Source of the DNA: Neoceratodus forsteri
Lineage: Eukaryota > Chordata > Ceratodontiformes > Ceratodontidae
Reading direction: 5' to 3'
Length of the DNA stretch: 64,000 nucleotides
Assembly (NCBI GenBank): GCA_016271365.2
Contig: CM028132.1
Span: 1,185,117,001 to 1,185,181,000, forward strand
Shown: positions 43,723 through 54,537 of the stretch, piece after piece
How the letters are laid out: every line of letters begins with the position of its first letter
Position numbering within the stretch: the first letter of the stretch is position 1
Position numbers and translations under genes: made by a program
The notes under the pieces: model-generated
Told to the model about the DNA's origin: nothing
Databases searched by the model: none
Seen by the model: only the letters and a program-made list of their open reading frames with translations

Positions 43723-44872
43723 AAAGATTAATATACAAGTTAGCCAGCCTGGGAGTGGGTCCCAAGATGACAGCCTGGGTAAAGAATTGGCTGAAGAATA
43801 GGACACAGAGAGTAATAGTAAATGGAGTCCACTCTGAAGAAAGGAGGGTTACTAGTGGGGTACCGCAGGGTTCAGTATTAGAACCAGTCCTCTTCAATGT
43901 CTTTATAAGCGACATTGCAGAGGGACTGGAAGGAAAAGTATGTCTCTTTGCAGATGACACAAAGATCTGCAACAGAGTTGATGCACAAGGTGGGGTGGAA
44001 AGGATGAGAAGGGACTTGGCAAGGTTAGAGGAATGGTCAAATGTATGGCAGCTTAGATTCAATGCTAAGAAGTGCAAGGTAATGCACCTGGGAAACAAAA
44101 ACCCAGGGGAAAAGTACACAATGGGGGTGAGATACTAACAACAACAAAAATGGAAGGGACCTGGGGATAGTCATATCAGATGACCTAAAGGTGGGCAAGC
44201 AATGTGAGAGGGCAGCAAGGAGGGCTGGGGATACTGGGATGTATAGGAGAGGCATCACCAGTAGAAAACAGGAAGTTATTATCCCTCTGTACAGACAGCT
44301 GGTCAGACCCCATCTGAGTATGCATGCAGTTCTGGAGACCCAATCTCTGCAAAGACATAGACAGGATGGAAGCTGTCAGAGGGACGGCAACTAAAATGGT
44401 GCAGGGTCTGCACTGGAAGACATATGAAAAGAGACTAAGAAGCTTAATATGTATAGCCTCGAGGAAAAGAGGGAGAGGGGGACATGATAGAAACTTTCAA
44501 GTACCTCAAGGGAATCAACAAAGTCCAAGAGGGTAACATCTTTCAAAACAAGAGGTGTGCAAGAACAAGGGGGCACAATTTGAAGATGGGGGCTCAGAGG
44601 TAATTTAAGGAAGTATTTTTTCACACAGAGGGTTGTGGATGCATGGAACAGCCTTCCAGAGGAGGTTGTGGAGTCAAAAACAGTGGTGGAATTCAAGCAT
44701 GCATGGGACAGTCATAAGGCAATTCTAGGGGTTGGGGGTAGGAAGAAGTAGGCTGCTGGTTAACTAGGATCTGCAGCTTATCCATTAAGTAGGGAAATGG
44801 GCAGACTGGGTGGGCCAAGCAGTCCTTATCTGCCGTCAAAATCTATGTTTCTATGTTATGTTTCTATGGTGG
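43723..44872 (+). pseudogene. Young 5'-truncated CR1 LINE
   Basis: The open frame 43710-44138 covers RT motifs: [38 protein letters not shown], then [11 protein letters not shown] and LRFNAKKCKVMHLGNKNPGE. After a frameshift at about 44135 the C-terminal region follows (44191-44536). The 3'UTR GGGCCAAGCAGTCC and octamers TTCTATGT end at 44868. Nearly identical to 9986-11125. The insertion began within the RT, so it lacks catalytic palm A and the endonuclease. Probably one of the youngest insertions here. Confidence 0.88.
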
Positions 44873-45227
44873 TCGGAGAATGAATAGGAATTTGGAGAGG
44901 TGGGTGTTGTCTTTGAGTGTTGACTGATGTGCTTGCTGTTGCAGATAGGTGGGTGAGTGGGTAGGCCTGTGATATTGGACATCTCTCTTAGTTACTGGCA
45001 TAGGTGCTGACTCCGACTACCAGGGTGTTCAAGCACCCACAGAGTTAAACTCTGCATAAAAATGTAGCACTTTTAACTCTTTTATGTATGTTATGTAAGC
45101 AGTAACATACGGAGCGTGGAGTTATACTCTGATAAGCACTCCCTAGGGGGCATAGTGAGGTACAAGGCTGCAGTCTGAGCTGCCCCTTGAAGTGTGTTAG
45201 TTTATCAGAGTATAACCCACATCCCGC
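44873..45227. other. No gene; 15 bp inverted repeat near LTR
   Basis: GTTATACTCTGATAA (45121-45135) and TTATCAGAGTATAAC (45202-45216) are perfect inverted copies 66 bp apart, next to the 5' LTR. Otherwise nothing recognised. Confidence 0.6.
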
Positions 45228-45406
45228 TGTAAGGAAGTTAGTTAGCATACACGGATTTGTGTACATGCCAATGCATAGCTGGCTAGCCTAGATATATAAA
45301 CCCTATCTGGTGGGCAGTAGTCTGCTTTCGCAGTAGTTCTCAGTGTGTTTTACAGTACAGTAAATCTACCAGTTAACTCTACGTTGGTGTCTGCGTGATT
45401 ATTACA
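45228..45406 (+). repeat. Gypsy 5' LTR
   Basis: 179 bp, TGTAAGGAAG...ATTATTACA, matching the 3' LTR. Contains ATATATAAACCC, a TATA-like box, near its centre. Confidence 0.88.
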
Positions 45407-45417
45407 TGGTGTCAGAA
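45407..45417 (+). other. Primer-binding site, tRNA-Leu
   Basis: TGGTGTCAGAA directly follows the LTR and is complementary to the 3' end (TTCTGACACCA) of vertebrate tRNA-Leu. It would prime minus-strand cDNA. Confidence 0.75.
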
Positions 45418-45454
45418 TAGACCACCTGCAGCCTTCCACCGCTCTCAATTTACA

Positions 45455-46187
45455 TGGAAATGTTGCTGAAAACTGGAGAAGATTTAAGCAGCAATCTGAT
45501 ATGTTCTCGGTTGCCAGCGGACTCGCTGAAAAATCCTAGAAAATCCAGGCTATGACCCTTTTGCACATGGCAGGCCGTGATGCATTAGAGGTATTCAATA
45601 CTTTTGTTTCGGAAAACGAGGAAGAGAAGGAGCAACTGAATAAAATTATGGGACAATTTGAGAGGTATTGTAACCCAAGAAAGAATTTGACTTATGAGAG
45701 ACATTTGTTCAATACTAGGAGCCAGAATCTGGGTGAGTCCATTGATTCATATGTAACTGAACTGAGGCTAAAGGCTAAATCTTGTGAATTTGGAAATTTA
45801 ACTGATTCGTTGATCAGCGATAGAATTGTATGTGGCATACAGAGTGAGCATGTGAGACGCAGATTGTTGAGAAAAGCGGAATTAACATTAGATGATGCCA
45901 TAGATATATGCAGCATCGCTGAACTGAGTGAAATGCAGATCAAACTCTTAAGTGGAAATGCTCAGAATGAAAGCTCAGTGCAAATAGCAGTTGTGCAAGA
46001 AGAAAGAGTAAAAGCAAGTGCCAATGTGAGCAAAGGGAATTATGTACTGCTAGTAAATAAAGTCAAATGTGAAAAGTGTGGTCGTGAGCATGAGATAAAC
46101 AAATGCCCAGCATATGGACAGTATTATAGATAGTGCCACAGAAAAAAATCACTTTGCTAGAGTATGTTGTGTTGGTAAACGTGGTGA
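45455..46187 (+). pseudogene. Gypsy gag with zinc knuckles
   Basis: Capsid/nucleocapsid gene. The first part, read from about 45465, contains an in-frame TAG at 45537-45539. The frame 45552-46133 then gives 193 residues of the capsid region (LLHMAGRDALEVFNTF, QFERYCNPRKNLTYERHLF, GESIDSYVTELRLKAKSCEF). It ends in a first knuckle CEKCGREHEINKC (C-x2-C-x3-H-x4-C), then after a stop a decayed second knuckle with NHFARVC. The insertion begins just downstream, at about 46188. Confidence 0.85.
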
Positions 46188-46405
46188 GTTTTTTTTTTTT
46201 TTTATTTGTTTAACCAGGAGTAGCACACTAAGCTGAAAGCTTTTTTACAGGAGCAACCTGGGAGCACAGGGAAGTTAAGTGACTTGCTCAGGGTCACACA
46301 GTATGCAAGTAGAAGCTTAAGATTCAAACCCAGGTCTGGTCTGCTGGATGTCGCCAGATCTGCAGTGCAGAGCCTTAAACCACTGCGCTGTAATGCTTCC
46401 ATGTT
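46188..46405 (-). mobile_element. MIR-like SINE
   Basis: The minus strand reads tRNA-like GCGCAGTGGTTTAAGGCTCT and B-box CCTGGGTTTGAATC, then core TGTGTGACCCTGAGCAAGTC followed by ACTTAACTTCCCTGTGCTC, and an A-rich tail (T run 46188-46203). This is the best preserved MIR/CORE-SINE in the window. Confidence 0.8.
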
Positions 46406-46616
46406 GAGATCTATGTTGTTAAAGAAGATGCCCAGGAAAATGAAAGTACTTTTAGTATTGAGACTGTGACTGTAATATGCCAAAGTTAGAGGTACCCCAG
46501 CAGTTCCCCAGTAGTCCCTAGCCCTCCCCCACCCAGTATATACTGTAAGGTGCCCTGTGCACACTGTACATAAAAAAAAAAAAACAATTTTATTGCAGCT
46601 GCAGCAAAAATGGCTT

Positions 46617-46660
46617 GGGTGGAATGCTGTGCTGAGTTGCTCATGCACAGCATTCCACCC
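46617..46660. repeat. Perfect 16 bp hairpin
   Basis: GGGTGGAATGCTGTGC and GCACAGCATTCCACCC separated by 12 nt. Seen directly. No promoter or transcript evidence. Confidence 0.75.
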
Positions 46661-47454
46661 CTACCATTCTGGAACCAGAGCCCTGGTTTCAAAAGTTTAA
46701 CAGTTTTTCAGAGAGTTCCTGGGTAGCTGTAGAGGAGGGAGGACACAGCAAGTTAATGGAAGGGAAGAGGCTTACCTGTTGTTGAAGCCATCCCCAAGAA
46801 CTTGCCTGTGCTCCTGCTCTGCCTCCAGCAACTGAAGACTCCCCAAATTTGGACAACACGGTCGGGGTGCCATCGGGGCACCACAAGAAAAAAAAGTCTG
46901 ATTCGGTCATTGGGCTGTGAGCCCTGTCGACTTCTTATTTTAAGCCCCATTTATTTTAAAGTTAATTTTGGCTCTGCTGCGGTAGAGAAAGCCGATCATG
47001 CCCATGAAGCTGTCAGCCATCCGAGGCCCCAAACATCCACCTACTGTTGTCCTTCCACTGCCTGCACACCTCCCACCTGCAGATCCAGCCTTTCAGCATC
47101 CCCTTCTGGTGTGGTGAGTTGGCGACAGCACCTGCATTGTGCTGTCCACCCAAGAAACAAAAGACTGTGTTTTTTTTTAAATCATTTGCGCTTAGCACAG
47201 AAGAGGAGTGGCTGAGTGCCACGGGGAGGTACAGGTCAGAAGGACCCAAATTATTATTTGAGAGGGGCAGGGGTAGCAACGCCAACGGGGAGGGGCCAAG
47301 GAAGCAAGGCCATTGAAGAGGCCTATAAATATTAATTAAAGGGGTGGGATAAGGCGGGGCAAAGATGGAAGAGTGACAGCAGCTCTCAGAGAGCCAAAGA
47401 ATTAAAGAGGCCCTGCCTCCTGTGATTAAATGGGCATCGCTCAGGCCCAGGTTA

Positions 47455-47900
47455 TGAAGGGCACCAGGCCCATTTCAGAGGGCACCAGGCCCATTTCAGA
47501 GAGGGCACCAGGCCCACAGTTAAAATGAAGGGCACCAAGCCCAGTTTAAGAAAGGCACCAGACCCAGTGTAAAAGAGGGCACCAGGCCCAGTTTAAGAAG
47601 GGCACCAGGCCCAGTGTAACAGAGAGTGCCAGGTCCATATTTTAGAGGGGCACCAGGCCCAGCTGACTAAAGGGCACCAGGCCCATGGTAGTAAAGGGCA
47701 GCCGAGGCCTAGCAAGTTAGGACAAGCCAGCCCAGCAGTAGTAAAGGGCTACCCCAGCCTAGCCAGTTAGGGCAAGCCAGCCTAGTGGTACTAAGGGCTA
47801 CCCTGGCCTGGCAAGTTAAGGCAAGCCAGCCCAGTAGTAGTAAAGGGCTACCCGGCATAGCCAGTTAGGGCAAACCAGCTCAGTGGTATTAAGGGCATGA
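47455..47900 (+). repeat. Two-phase minisatellite
   Basis: Phase 1 (about 47455-47690): roughly ten ~23-30 bp units around GGGCACCAGGCCCA. Phase 2 (about 47690-47900): four to five ~50-60 bp units around AAAGGGCTACCC, TAGCCAGTTAGGGCAAGCCA, GCCTAGTGGTA. The shared GGGC-x-CC-AGCC-type core suggests one arose from the other. Confidence 0.85.
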
Positions 47901-48689
47901 GACCCAGCCAAGTGAAGGCACCAGGCTCAATAGTAATAAAACAGGAGCATCACAAGACCCCAAACCCGTAGCTAGCTATTTAGGCCCACAGCTGTGTTGG
48001 AGCCCAGTGATAGGAACAACCTAGATCTAATAGGAGCCTAGCTAACCATGTAAGCCCTCCAGTGTTAAAGGGGCCTAGTCACCCGGCTAATGTATAACAT
48101 TCCAGAGAGCCTATTCCCCACTGTAGTGTTGCCACAGTAACAGGAGAATATGATTTAGCTAGAAGGGACCCCATTAGAGTTAGGTCCACCAGAGCTAGGG
48201 TTAAATCAGTATGACAAATTGCCTGTATAGATACTGTGGTCTGGACACTAAGACTCTCTATTTATTGACCACTAGAGAAGGAACTGACACTTTGATTTTT
48301 TCTGCATTATTTTTCATTCCACGAACACTACTGAGTGTCAGAACTGTCTTGTATTGCTTTATGCCAGCATTTCAGAGTTGGGTAACCATCTGAATCAGTC
48401 AACTGTCTTCAGAGTTACTTCACCCCAGTGCAACCCTGTCAGTCTTCACCTATCCTTCAAGAATCATCCTCCAGTGCATCCAGAAGCAGACAACAGCCAG
48501 TCCACGAAGAGCCATACCTCAGTCGCCTCAAAGTTGCATCATCCCATTTGTTATTTTCCTCTCACAATTTCCCAGTATGGCTTGGCCCAGAGCAGAAGTC
48601 TGCCATCCGTTTTCTTGTTTTCACATCTGCAGCGGAGTACCGTTCGACTCATCAGTGCCAGTTCTCTGAGTGAGATTCAGTTTGTTGTT

Positions 48690-49125
48690 TTTAGTGTGTC
48701 CTGGCTCATCCGGCTGTGGACTCCAAGTTTGGTCGCAGTTCAATGTACAATTTATTGTTTTGGTGAGTGCCTTGGCTCATCCGGCCTTGGAACTCAGACG
48801 ACTGATGCACTTCGATTCCAAGAGAGAGTGGTTGCCTGGAGTCCATGAGTGGTCCAGAGATCCTGATCCAGTGGGAGCATCAGCCAGTGTGTGTGTCTTC
48901 AGTCCAGAGGGCGTGCTTGCCTGGAGTTCAGGAGTGGTCCAGAGGTTCAGATTCTCCCGATCCAGTGTGTTCATCAGCTTAGAGTATATCTTCACTCCAG
49001 AAGCGGAGTGTTGATTCTTCTTCTTCTTGATTCCTTCACTTGGCAATCCAGAAGTGGACTGTGGCTAAGTGGGTTGCATTGCTTATTTTTTTGGGTAGTC
49101 TAGAAGCGGACTGCAGCCAGATCTT
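48690..49125 (+). repeat. Decayed ~70-80 bp tandem repeats
   Basis: CTGGCTCATCCGGC recurs at 48701 and 48772. GCCTGGAGTYCAKGAGTGG then TCCAGAG recurs about 78 bp apart near 48835 and 48912. CCAGAAGYGGA-type blocks continue to about 49110. Confidence 0.7.
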
Positions 49126-49171
49126 GTCTTCCTTTCCGGCAACCTTAGAGAGATGGGGTGTAGCTGAAGAC

Positions 49172-50605
49172 AACCAAATAGCACGCTCAAAACCTTTGCA
49201 TTGCTCAAAATGCAATTCACATTTCTGGAGAAGGGTGCTCTGGTGTGTGGCATCCAGTACCCTCCCCAAAGGAACATGGCATATATTCAACATTCAAACA
49301 TTTTAACTGCCTAATGGCTTTTCTTACTTTAAACTCCATGTAAAGGGGTCCTCTTAGTTTTCAGATTGGAATTCCAAAGTGAGCAAGCTACACCACCCCT
49401 TCACGGTGGGACCCTTTCGGTGTAGTCCCTACACTAGCTTCTCAGCTCTGAAATGCCTGCAGTGGCTACTCATAAATATAGAGTGCTGCCTAAATTGGCT
49501 TAAATCACATGGCCTTATTGGCTCCTAAATTGATTCCACCCAGGAATTTCCAAAAGAGGTGGCAGGGAGCATGCTAAGGGGAGTACCACAACTCCCAAAA
49601 CTCTAAAAACTACCAAATAGCACGCTCAAAACCTTTGCATTGTTCAAAATGCAATTCACATTTGTGGAGAAGGGTGCTCTGGTGTGTGGCATCCAGTGCA
49701 CCCCCCCCAAAAGAAACATGGCATATATTCAACATTCAAACATTTTAACTGCCTAATGGCTTTTCTTACTTTAAACTCCATGTAAAAAGGGGGTCCTTTT
49801 AGTTTTCAGATTCCACCACCCACCTGTAAATGTTCCTGGGTGGAAGTACCTTATTTACGGAGCCAATTAGGCCATGTATTGTAGGCCATTTCAGGCAGCA
49901 CTCTATATTTATGAGTAGCCACTGCAGGCATTTCAGAGCTATTAAGCTAGTGTAGGGACTACACGAAAGTCCCCACCTTGAAGGGGTGGTGTAGCTTCTC
50001 ACTTTGGAATTCCAATCTGAAAACTAAGAGGACCCCTTCTTTACATGAAGTTTAAAGTAAGTAGAGCCAGTGGCCTTGTAATTGTTTAAATACTAAAATG
50101 TACCATGTTTGGGGGGTTGTGCACTGGTATTCTGTTTTAACTGTTGTTTTACCACAAACCCAGTAGCACCCCTAGCAGAAATGTGAATTATATTTGTGGG
50201 CAATGCAGAGCTGAGTATGTTGATTTGGGGAAGGTGTGGCACCCCTTACAAGATGCTCCCTTCCACCACCCACCTGTAAATGTTCCTGGGTGGAAGTACC
50301 TTATTTAAGGAGCCAATTAGGCTATGTATTGTAGGTCATTTCAGGCAGCACTCTATATTTGTGGGTAGCCACTGCAGGCATTTCAGAGCTATTAAGTTAG
50401 TGTAGGGACTACACCGAAAGGGTCCCACCGTGAAGGGGTGGTGTAGCTTGCTCACTTTGGAATTCCAATCTGAAAACTAAGAGGACCCCCTTCTTTACAT
50501 GAAGTTTAAAGTAAATAGAGCCAGTGGCCTTGTAATTGTTTAAATACTAAAATGTACCATGTTTGGGGGGTGGTGGTGGTTGTGAACTGGTATTCTGTTT
50601 TTAAC
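49172..50605. mobile_element. Palindromic composite repeat flanked by 13 bp direct repeats
   Basis: TGTAGCTGAAGAC occurs at 49159-49171 and 50606-50618, bounding 1,434 bp. The left arm (49172-49530) and a partial second copy (49612-49812) are in one orientation; two inverse copies follow (about 49813-50265 and 50266-50605). Shared blocks: GGAATTCCAAAGTGAGC/GCTCACTTTGGAATTCC, GTGTAGTCCCTACACT/AGTGTAGGGACTACAC, and GCAGCACTCTATATTTATG/CATAAATATAGAGTGCTGC. No open frame of note. A foldback element nested in its relative is the simplest reading. Confidence 0.7.
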
Positions 50606-50618
50606 TGTAGCTGAAGAC

Positions 50619-51320
50619 CTATGGTCTGTTAGATCCTCTCTGCAGTCTTAGCTTTTCCACCAAGGTTCCATACTTCACTTGGAAACCAGTGGAGTGTTTC
50701 CACATTTCTTTTGTCAACAGAGAAAGTTACAAGCACAAACTGACGATCATCTATCACATAGACTCTTCTTGTAGTATTGGAATGACTGTAATTCTAAAAA
50801 CCTAAGTTTTAGGGAGAGGTGCTCCTTGGGGTTAGAAGTAGATATCTGAAGATAAGAAAGATGCTGTTACAGTGTAGCTGTTACAGTCGATTGATCCATT
50901 CTGGTATTCTATGCTGTAGAGTTTTCCCTCTTATAAGGAGGTAGAAAAATAGAAATAACACACTCTTACAGCATAGCTGTTACAGCTGATTATTCCTCTT
51001 GCCTATAGTAAAGTAGTAGATTGTGTATATATGATTGTCCCTCTCTTGTGTCCCTACCCGATGATCAGTTGCCAATAAACAAGTTCCATTTCTCTAACCA
51101 TGACTCCTGCCTCTCCATTTTGGTGAAGAATTATATCACGTAGCCAAATAGGAAATTAACTGCTTTACCACCTGGGTGGGAGTATTGGAATAGCCTGACA
51201 TTCATATCTTTGGCTCACTTCATTTGCGTCACAGAATTACATGATTCTCAATAATTCCAAATATTACCACCCTTCTATCTCCTACATCTTATACCACACT
51301 GGCACACTTCATAACTACCT
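50619..51320. other. No gene recognised; two ~105 bp repeats
   Basis: TAGCTGTTACAGTCGATTGATCC near 50876 and TAGCTGTTACAGCTGATTATTCC near 50982 mark a short tandem duplication. No domain found. Confidence 0.5.
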
Positions 51321-51329
51321 ATACACCCG

Positions 51330-51690
51330 AGACTGATTGGAAAGTAAATCTGAGCATAAATGGAAAATTGATGACGTTCTAATTAGACTCTGGAGCACAG
51401 TGTAATGTAATGCCTTTTCAGATGTATAAGACAGTGTCTGGAGAAGCTGTTCAAAAGTTGTCAGCTAGATTGATCTCCTATTCTGGGCATAAACTTGATG
51501 TGAAAGGCAAAATGATACTGCTAACATGTGTTAAGCAAAAGTATTACCTGTTGTCACTTCAAGTGGTTAATGCAAGCGTGACCAGTGTTGGGCCTATCTA
51601 CTTGTTTGTAAATGAAGCTTATAAAGCTATTTTTCAGTGGATGTTTCATGTGAAAGTACAGGGAAACCACAGAAGGCATACTGGCTAAAT
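51330..51690 (+). pseudogene. Gypsy aspartic protease
   Basis: The frame reads ETDWKVNLSINGKLM, a stop (TAA), then LDSGAQCNVMPFQMYK. L-D-S-G is the retropepsin-type catalytic triad. The following 60 residues (LDVKGKMILLTCVKQKYYLL) fit the flap and core. A frameshift or stop precedes the RT. Confidence 0.78.
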
Positions 51691-51719
51691 TTGCTGATGA
51701 ATTTGAGGAATCAGGATGC

Positions 51720-52596
51720 TTAGAGGGTGAATACTACATTAGAATACATAAGACAGTCAGCCCTGTGATCCACCCCAGGAAAATACCTTTTGCATTACAA
51801 GACAAAGTGAAAATTGAGCTAGAGAATATGGAAAGATTGGGGTTATTGAGAAGGTGGAGAAACCCACAAGCTGGGTCAACTCAGTGGTTGTAGAGAAACC
51901 AAACTAAGTATGAATTTGTATAGATCTCAGAGATCTTAATAGAGCAATTAAAAAGGAACATCACCCGATGAAAACAGTTGAAGAGGTTGCAGCAAAGTTA
52001 GCAGGGGCCAAAGTATTCACAGTGTTAGATTCTGGGCATGCCTTCTGGCAGATTAAATGAGATGGGCCTGGCTTGGATCAAATCACTTTTAATGCACCTT
52101 TTGGGAGGTACAAGTTCAAGTGCCTCCCCTTTGGGATTTGCTCAGTACCAGAAGTCTTTCAAAAGAAAATTTCACGCATTTTGAAGGGCCTGAGGGCACA
52201 GAGGTCATTATGGATGACATGCTAATATGGGAGCTAATGTACAAGAGCACAATGAGAGGTTATGGAATGTTTTACAAAGAGACAGAGATAAGCATTTGTC
52301 TTAAACCAAAAAAATCCTAAATTAAAATGTCAGAAGTCCAATATATCAGACACAAGTTAAGTAACAGCAGGTTGTTGGCAGACCCTGAGAAAATAAATGC
52401 AATTACCCAGATGCCTGTCCCCCCAAATAAGACTGACTTAGGGAGACTTACGGGCATGGTAAACTACCTGCCAAAGGTCATTCCAAACCTATCTACTATA
52501 AATAAGCCATTGAGAGCAACTAGAGAAAGAAACGGCATGGTACTGGGAGGAGCACCACCAACAGGCCTTTTAAGAGCTGAAAGCAGTTGTCACTAA
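51720..52596 (+). pseudogene. Gypsy reverse transcriptase
   Basis: Frames across this span give VIEKVEKPTSWVNSVVVEK (RT start), VLDSGHAFWQIK (palm A motif, catalytic D), FGRYKFKCLPFGI, and IMDDMLIW near 52205-52225, the Y/V-x-D-D loop with methionine at x. The thumb/connection is at 52327-52596 (LADPEKINAITQMPVPPNK then LGRLTGMVNYL). At least four frame changes. Confidence 0.8.
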
Positions 52597-52990
52597 CCCC
52601 CCAGTGCTGGCCTATTATGATCTAAGGAAACCTGCTGAATTATCTGCTGATGCATCCTCAGAAGGGCTGTGTGCATTTCTGCTGCAAGAAGGCAGGCCTA
52701 TTGCTTTGCCTCAGATCACGTAATAAGCTGAGAGAAACTATGCACAAATTGAGAAGGAAACATTTGCTATTGTGTTTGGCTGTTCAAAGTTCCATCAATA
52801 TATTTATGGCAGACCAAGGGGTCATATTGAATCAGACCACGCCTATATAAAGGCTTTTCAAAAAACCACTGGCCACAACCCCACCAAGAATTCAACACAT
52901 GATACTAAAACTGCAAAGGTATGATTTGCATGTACAGTACAAAGCAGGTAAAGAATTTCATATAACAGATGCCCTGAACAGGGCTGTGGG
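52597..52990 (+). pseudogene. Gypsy RNase H
   Basis: Broken frames read PVLAYYDLRKPAELSADASS (catalytic D), GLCAFLLQEGRPIA, YAQIEKETFAIVFGCSKFHQ (catalytic E), IYGRPRGHIESDHAYIKAF (catalytic D). Then LQRYDLHVQYKAGKEFHITD and ALNRA close the domain. Confidence 0.8.
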
Positions 52991-52999
52991 AGAACATTC

Positions 53000-54480
53000 T
53001 GTGCCAGAAACTGAACTAGACAAATATGAGGTTTACACAGTGGTTTATATGCCTATCAGTGATGAAAAACTGAAATTGTTTCAGCGAGAGACTGACAAAC
53101 ATTCAGCAATGGTCAAGTTGAGAGACACTGTTTTGAATGGGTGGCCCCAGGAGAAAACATCAGTGCACCCCGAGATAAGGCAGTAGTGGCAGTTCAGAGA
53201 TAAAATCTCAATGGAAAATGGACTTTTGCTGAAGGGGGAGAGACTGATAGTCCGCACATCATTGAGATCAGACATGTTAACCAGATTACACAACAGCCAC
53301 TTGGGCATTGAAAAATGCAAGCTCAGGGCCAGAGATCTCCTATTCTGGCCAGGAATGAACAGTCAGATTAGTGACATGGTGGCCAAGTGTGGCATTTGCC
53401 ACCAGTTCAGGAAAGCACAATCTAGAGAGCCGCTGCAGCCACATGAAATACGAAAGACTTTGGCAAAAGGTTGGGGCTGACCTTCAGTATTTGAATTTGA
53501 AAGGGAAACTTGTCTGGCAATGGTTGATTACCACTCCAAATACATTGAGATGTCCAAGTTGCAAAATACAACAAGTGAAATGGTGATTAACCATATTACC
53601 GTAAATCACAATGTGCAAGACATGGTATTCTAGAAATACTTGTAACAGATAATGGCCCACAATTTGCCTGCATTGAATTCAGAGACTTTCAATGAAGGTA
53701 TTAGTTTAAGCATGTAACGTCTTCTCCAAGATACCACCAGAGTAATGGCATGATAGAATGAGCCATTCAAAAAAACAAAGAGACTGTTGCAGAAAGAACA
53801 AGTGGAAAGGCAAGACCCTTACTTGACACTTTTGGAACTAAGAAATACCCCACTGGAGGGGCTAGGATCCCCCGGCACAGCTGCTTATGGGCCACAGAAC
53901 CAGAACTTTAATGCCTACCAGATCTGCACTACTTAAACCAAAAGTACTAGAAGCTGTGGTGTGAGCTATATTGCGAAGGACTCAACAAAGACAAAAATCT
54001 TATTACAATTTGCATCCCCGACCACTCCAAGCCTTACGGCCAGGACAGCCTGTTTACTTGTGAACACCTGAGAATACCTGTACTCCTGCAATTGTGGAAC
54101 ACCATACTGAAGAGCCAGGCTCCTATATAGTCCAAGCTAATGGGAAATTGTATCGTAGAAACAGGAGAGACCTTTTGTTAACCCTGAGTTGTGCCGCTCC
54201 TGTGGCCCTCAAAACTCACACATCCGAGGAGAGGAAGAGAGAAGTGAGCAGGATGACATTATGGAGGACGATGAGATCCCAGAGGTGCCCGCAATGGAGG
54301 TCCCTCCACAAGTGATGCCAGGACAGTCACAAAGTGAGCCTGTGGAGTTGGCCCAGCCCCTGAGCAGTTGGGACCAATTGACTGGCACCAGCTCCAGCCC
54401 AAGAATCAGCTGTGTCAGTGGAAGGGAGATCCGAAAGCCCGCCTGTCATAGTTACTATATAGACTCACAAAAACTTTGAG
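53000..54480 (+). pseudogene. Gypsy integrase
   Basis: 53211-53480 holds the zinc-binding HHCC domain: H-N-S-H in LHNSHLGIEKCKLRARDLL and C-G-I-C in MVAKCGICHQF. The core follows in decayed frames: VTDNGPQFACIEFRDF near 53640-53690 and YHQSNGMIE near 53740. 53980-54315 is the C-terminal domain (LRPGQPVYL region, then GSYIVQANGKLYRRNRRDLL). The D-D-E triad is partly visible. No chromodomain seen. No env follows. Confidence 0.78.
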
Positions 54481-54526
54481 TGACATAGAACTTTAAACAT
54501 TTTATGTTTGGGAGGAAAGTTTAATT

Positions 54527-54537
54527 AAGGAGGGAGA
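54527..54537 (+). other. Polypurine tract
   Basis: AAGGAGGGAGA immediately before the 3' LTR TG; expected primer for plus-strand cDNA. Confidence 0.8.

Larger units (their letters stand above)
46188..51320. other. ~5 kb repeat-rich insert inside gypsy
   Basis: Separates the gag knuckles from the protease. Holds a MIR-like SINE, a 16 bp hairpin, two tandem-repeat blocks and a palindromic unit (listed separately). An R-U5-like run near 51060-51130 (CCAATAAACAAG...CTGCCTCTCC) could be an LTR end, but I found no partner. I recognise no protein domain. The right edge is approximate, because gypsy codons (E-T-D-W-K...) are certain only from about 51330. Confidence 0.6.

Noticed and set aside
47455..47900. 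CRISPR-like array
   Set aside because: Units are contiguous with no unique spacers, and the context is eukaryotic transposon DNA; it is a minisatellite.
50860..51130. LTR of a retrovirus-like element (AATAAA, R-U5-like run)
   Set aside because: No partner LTR, primer site or coding region could be found, so kept only as a comment on the insert.
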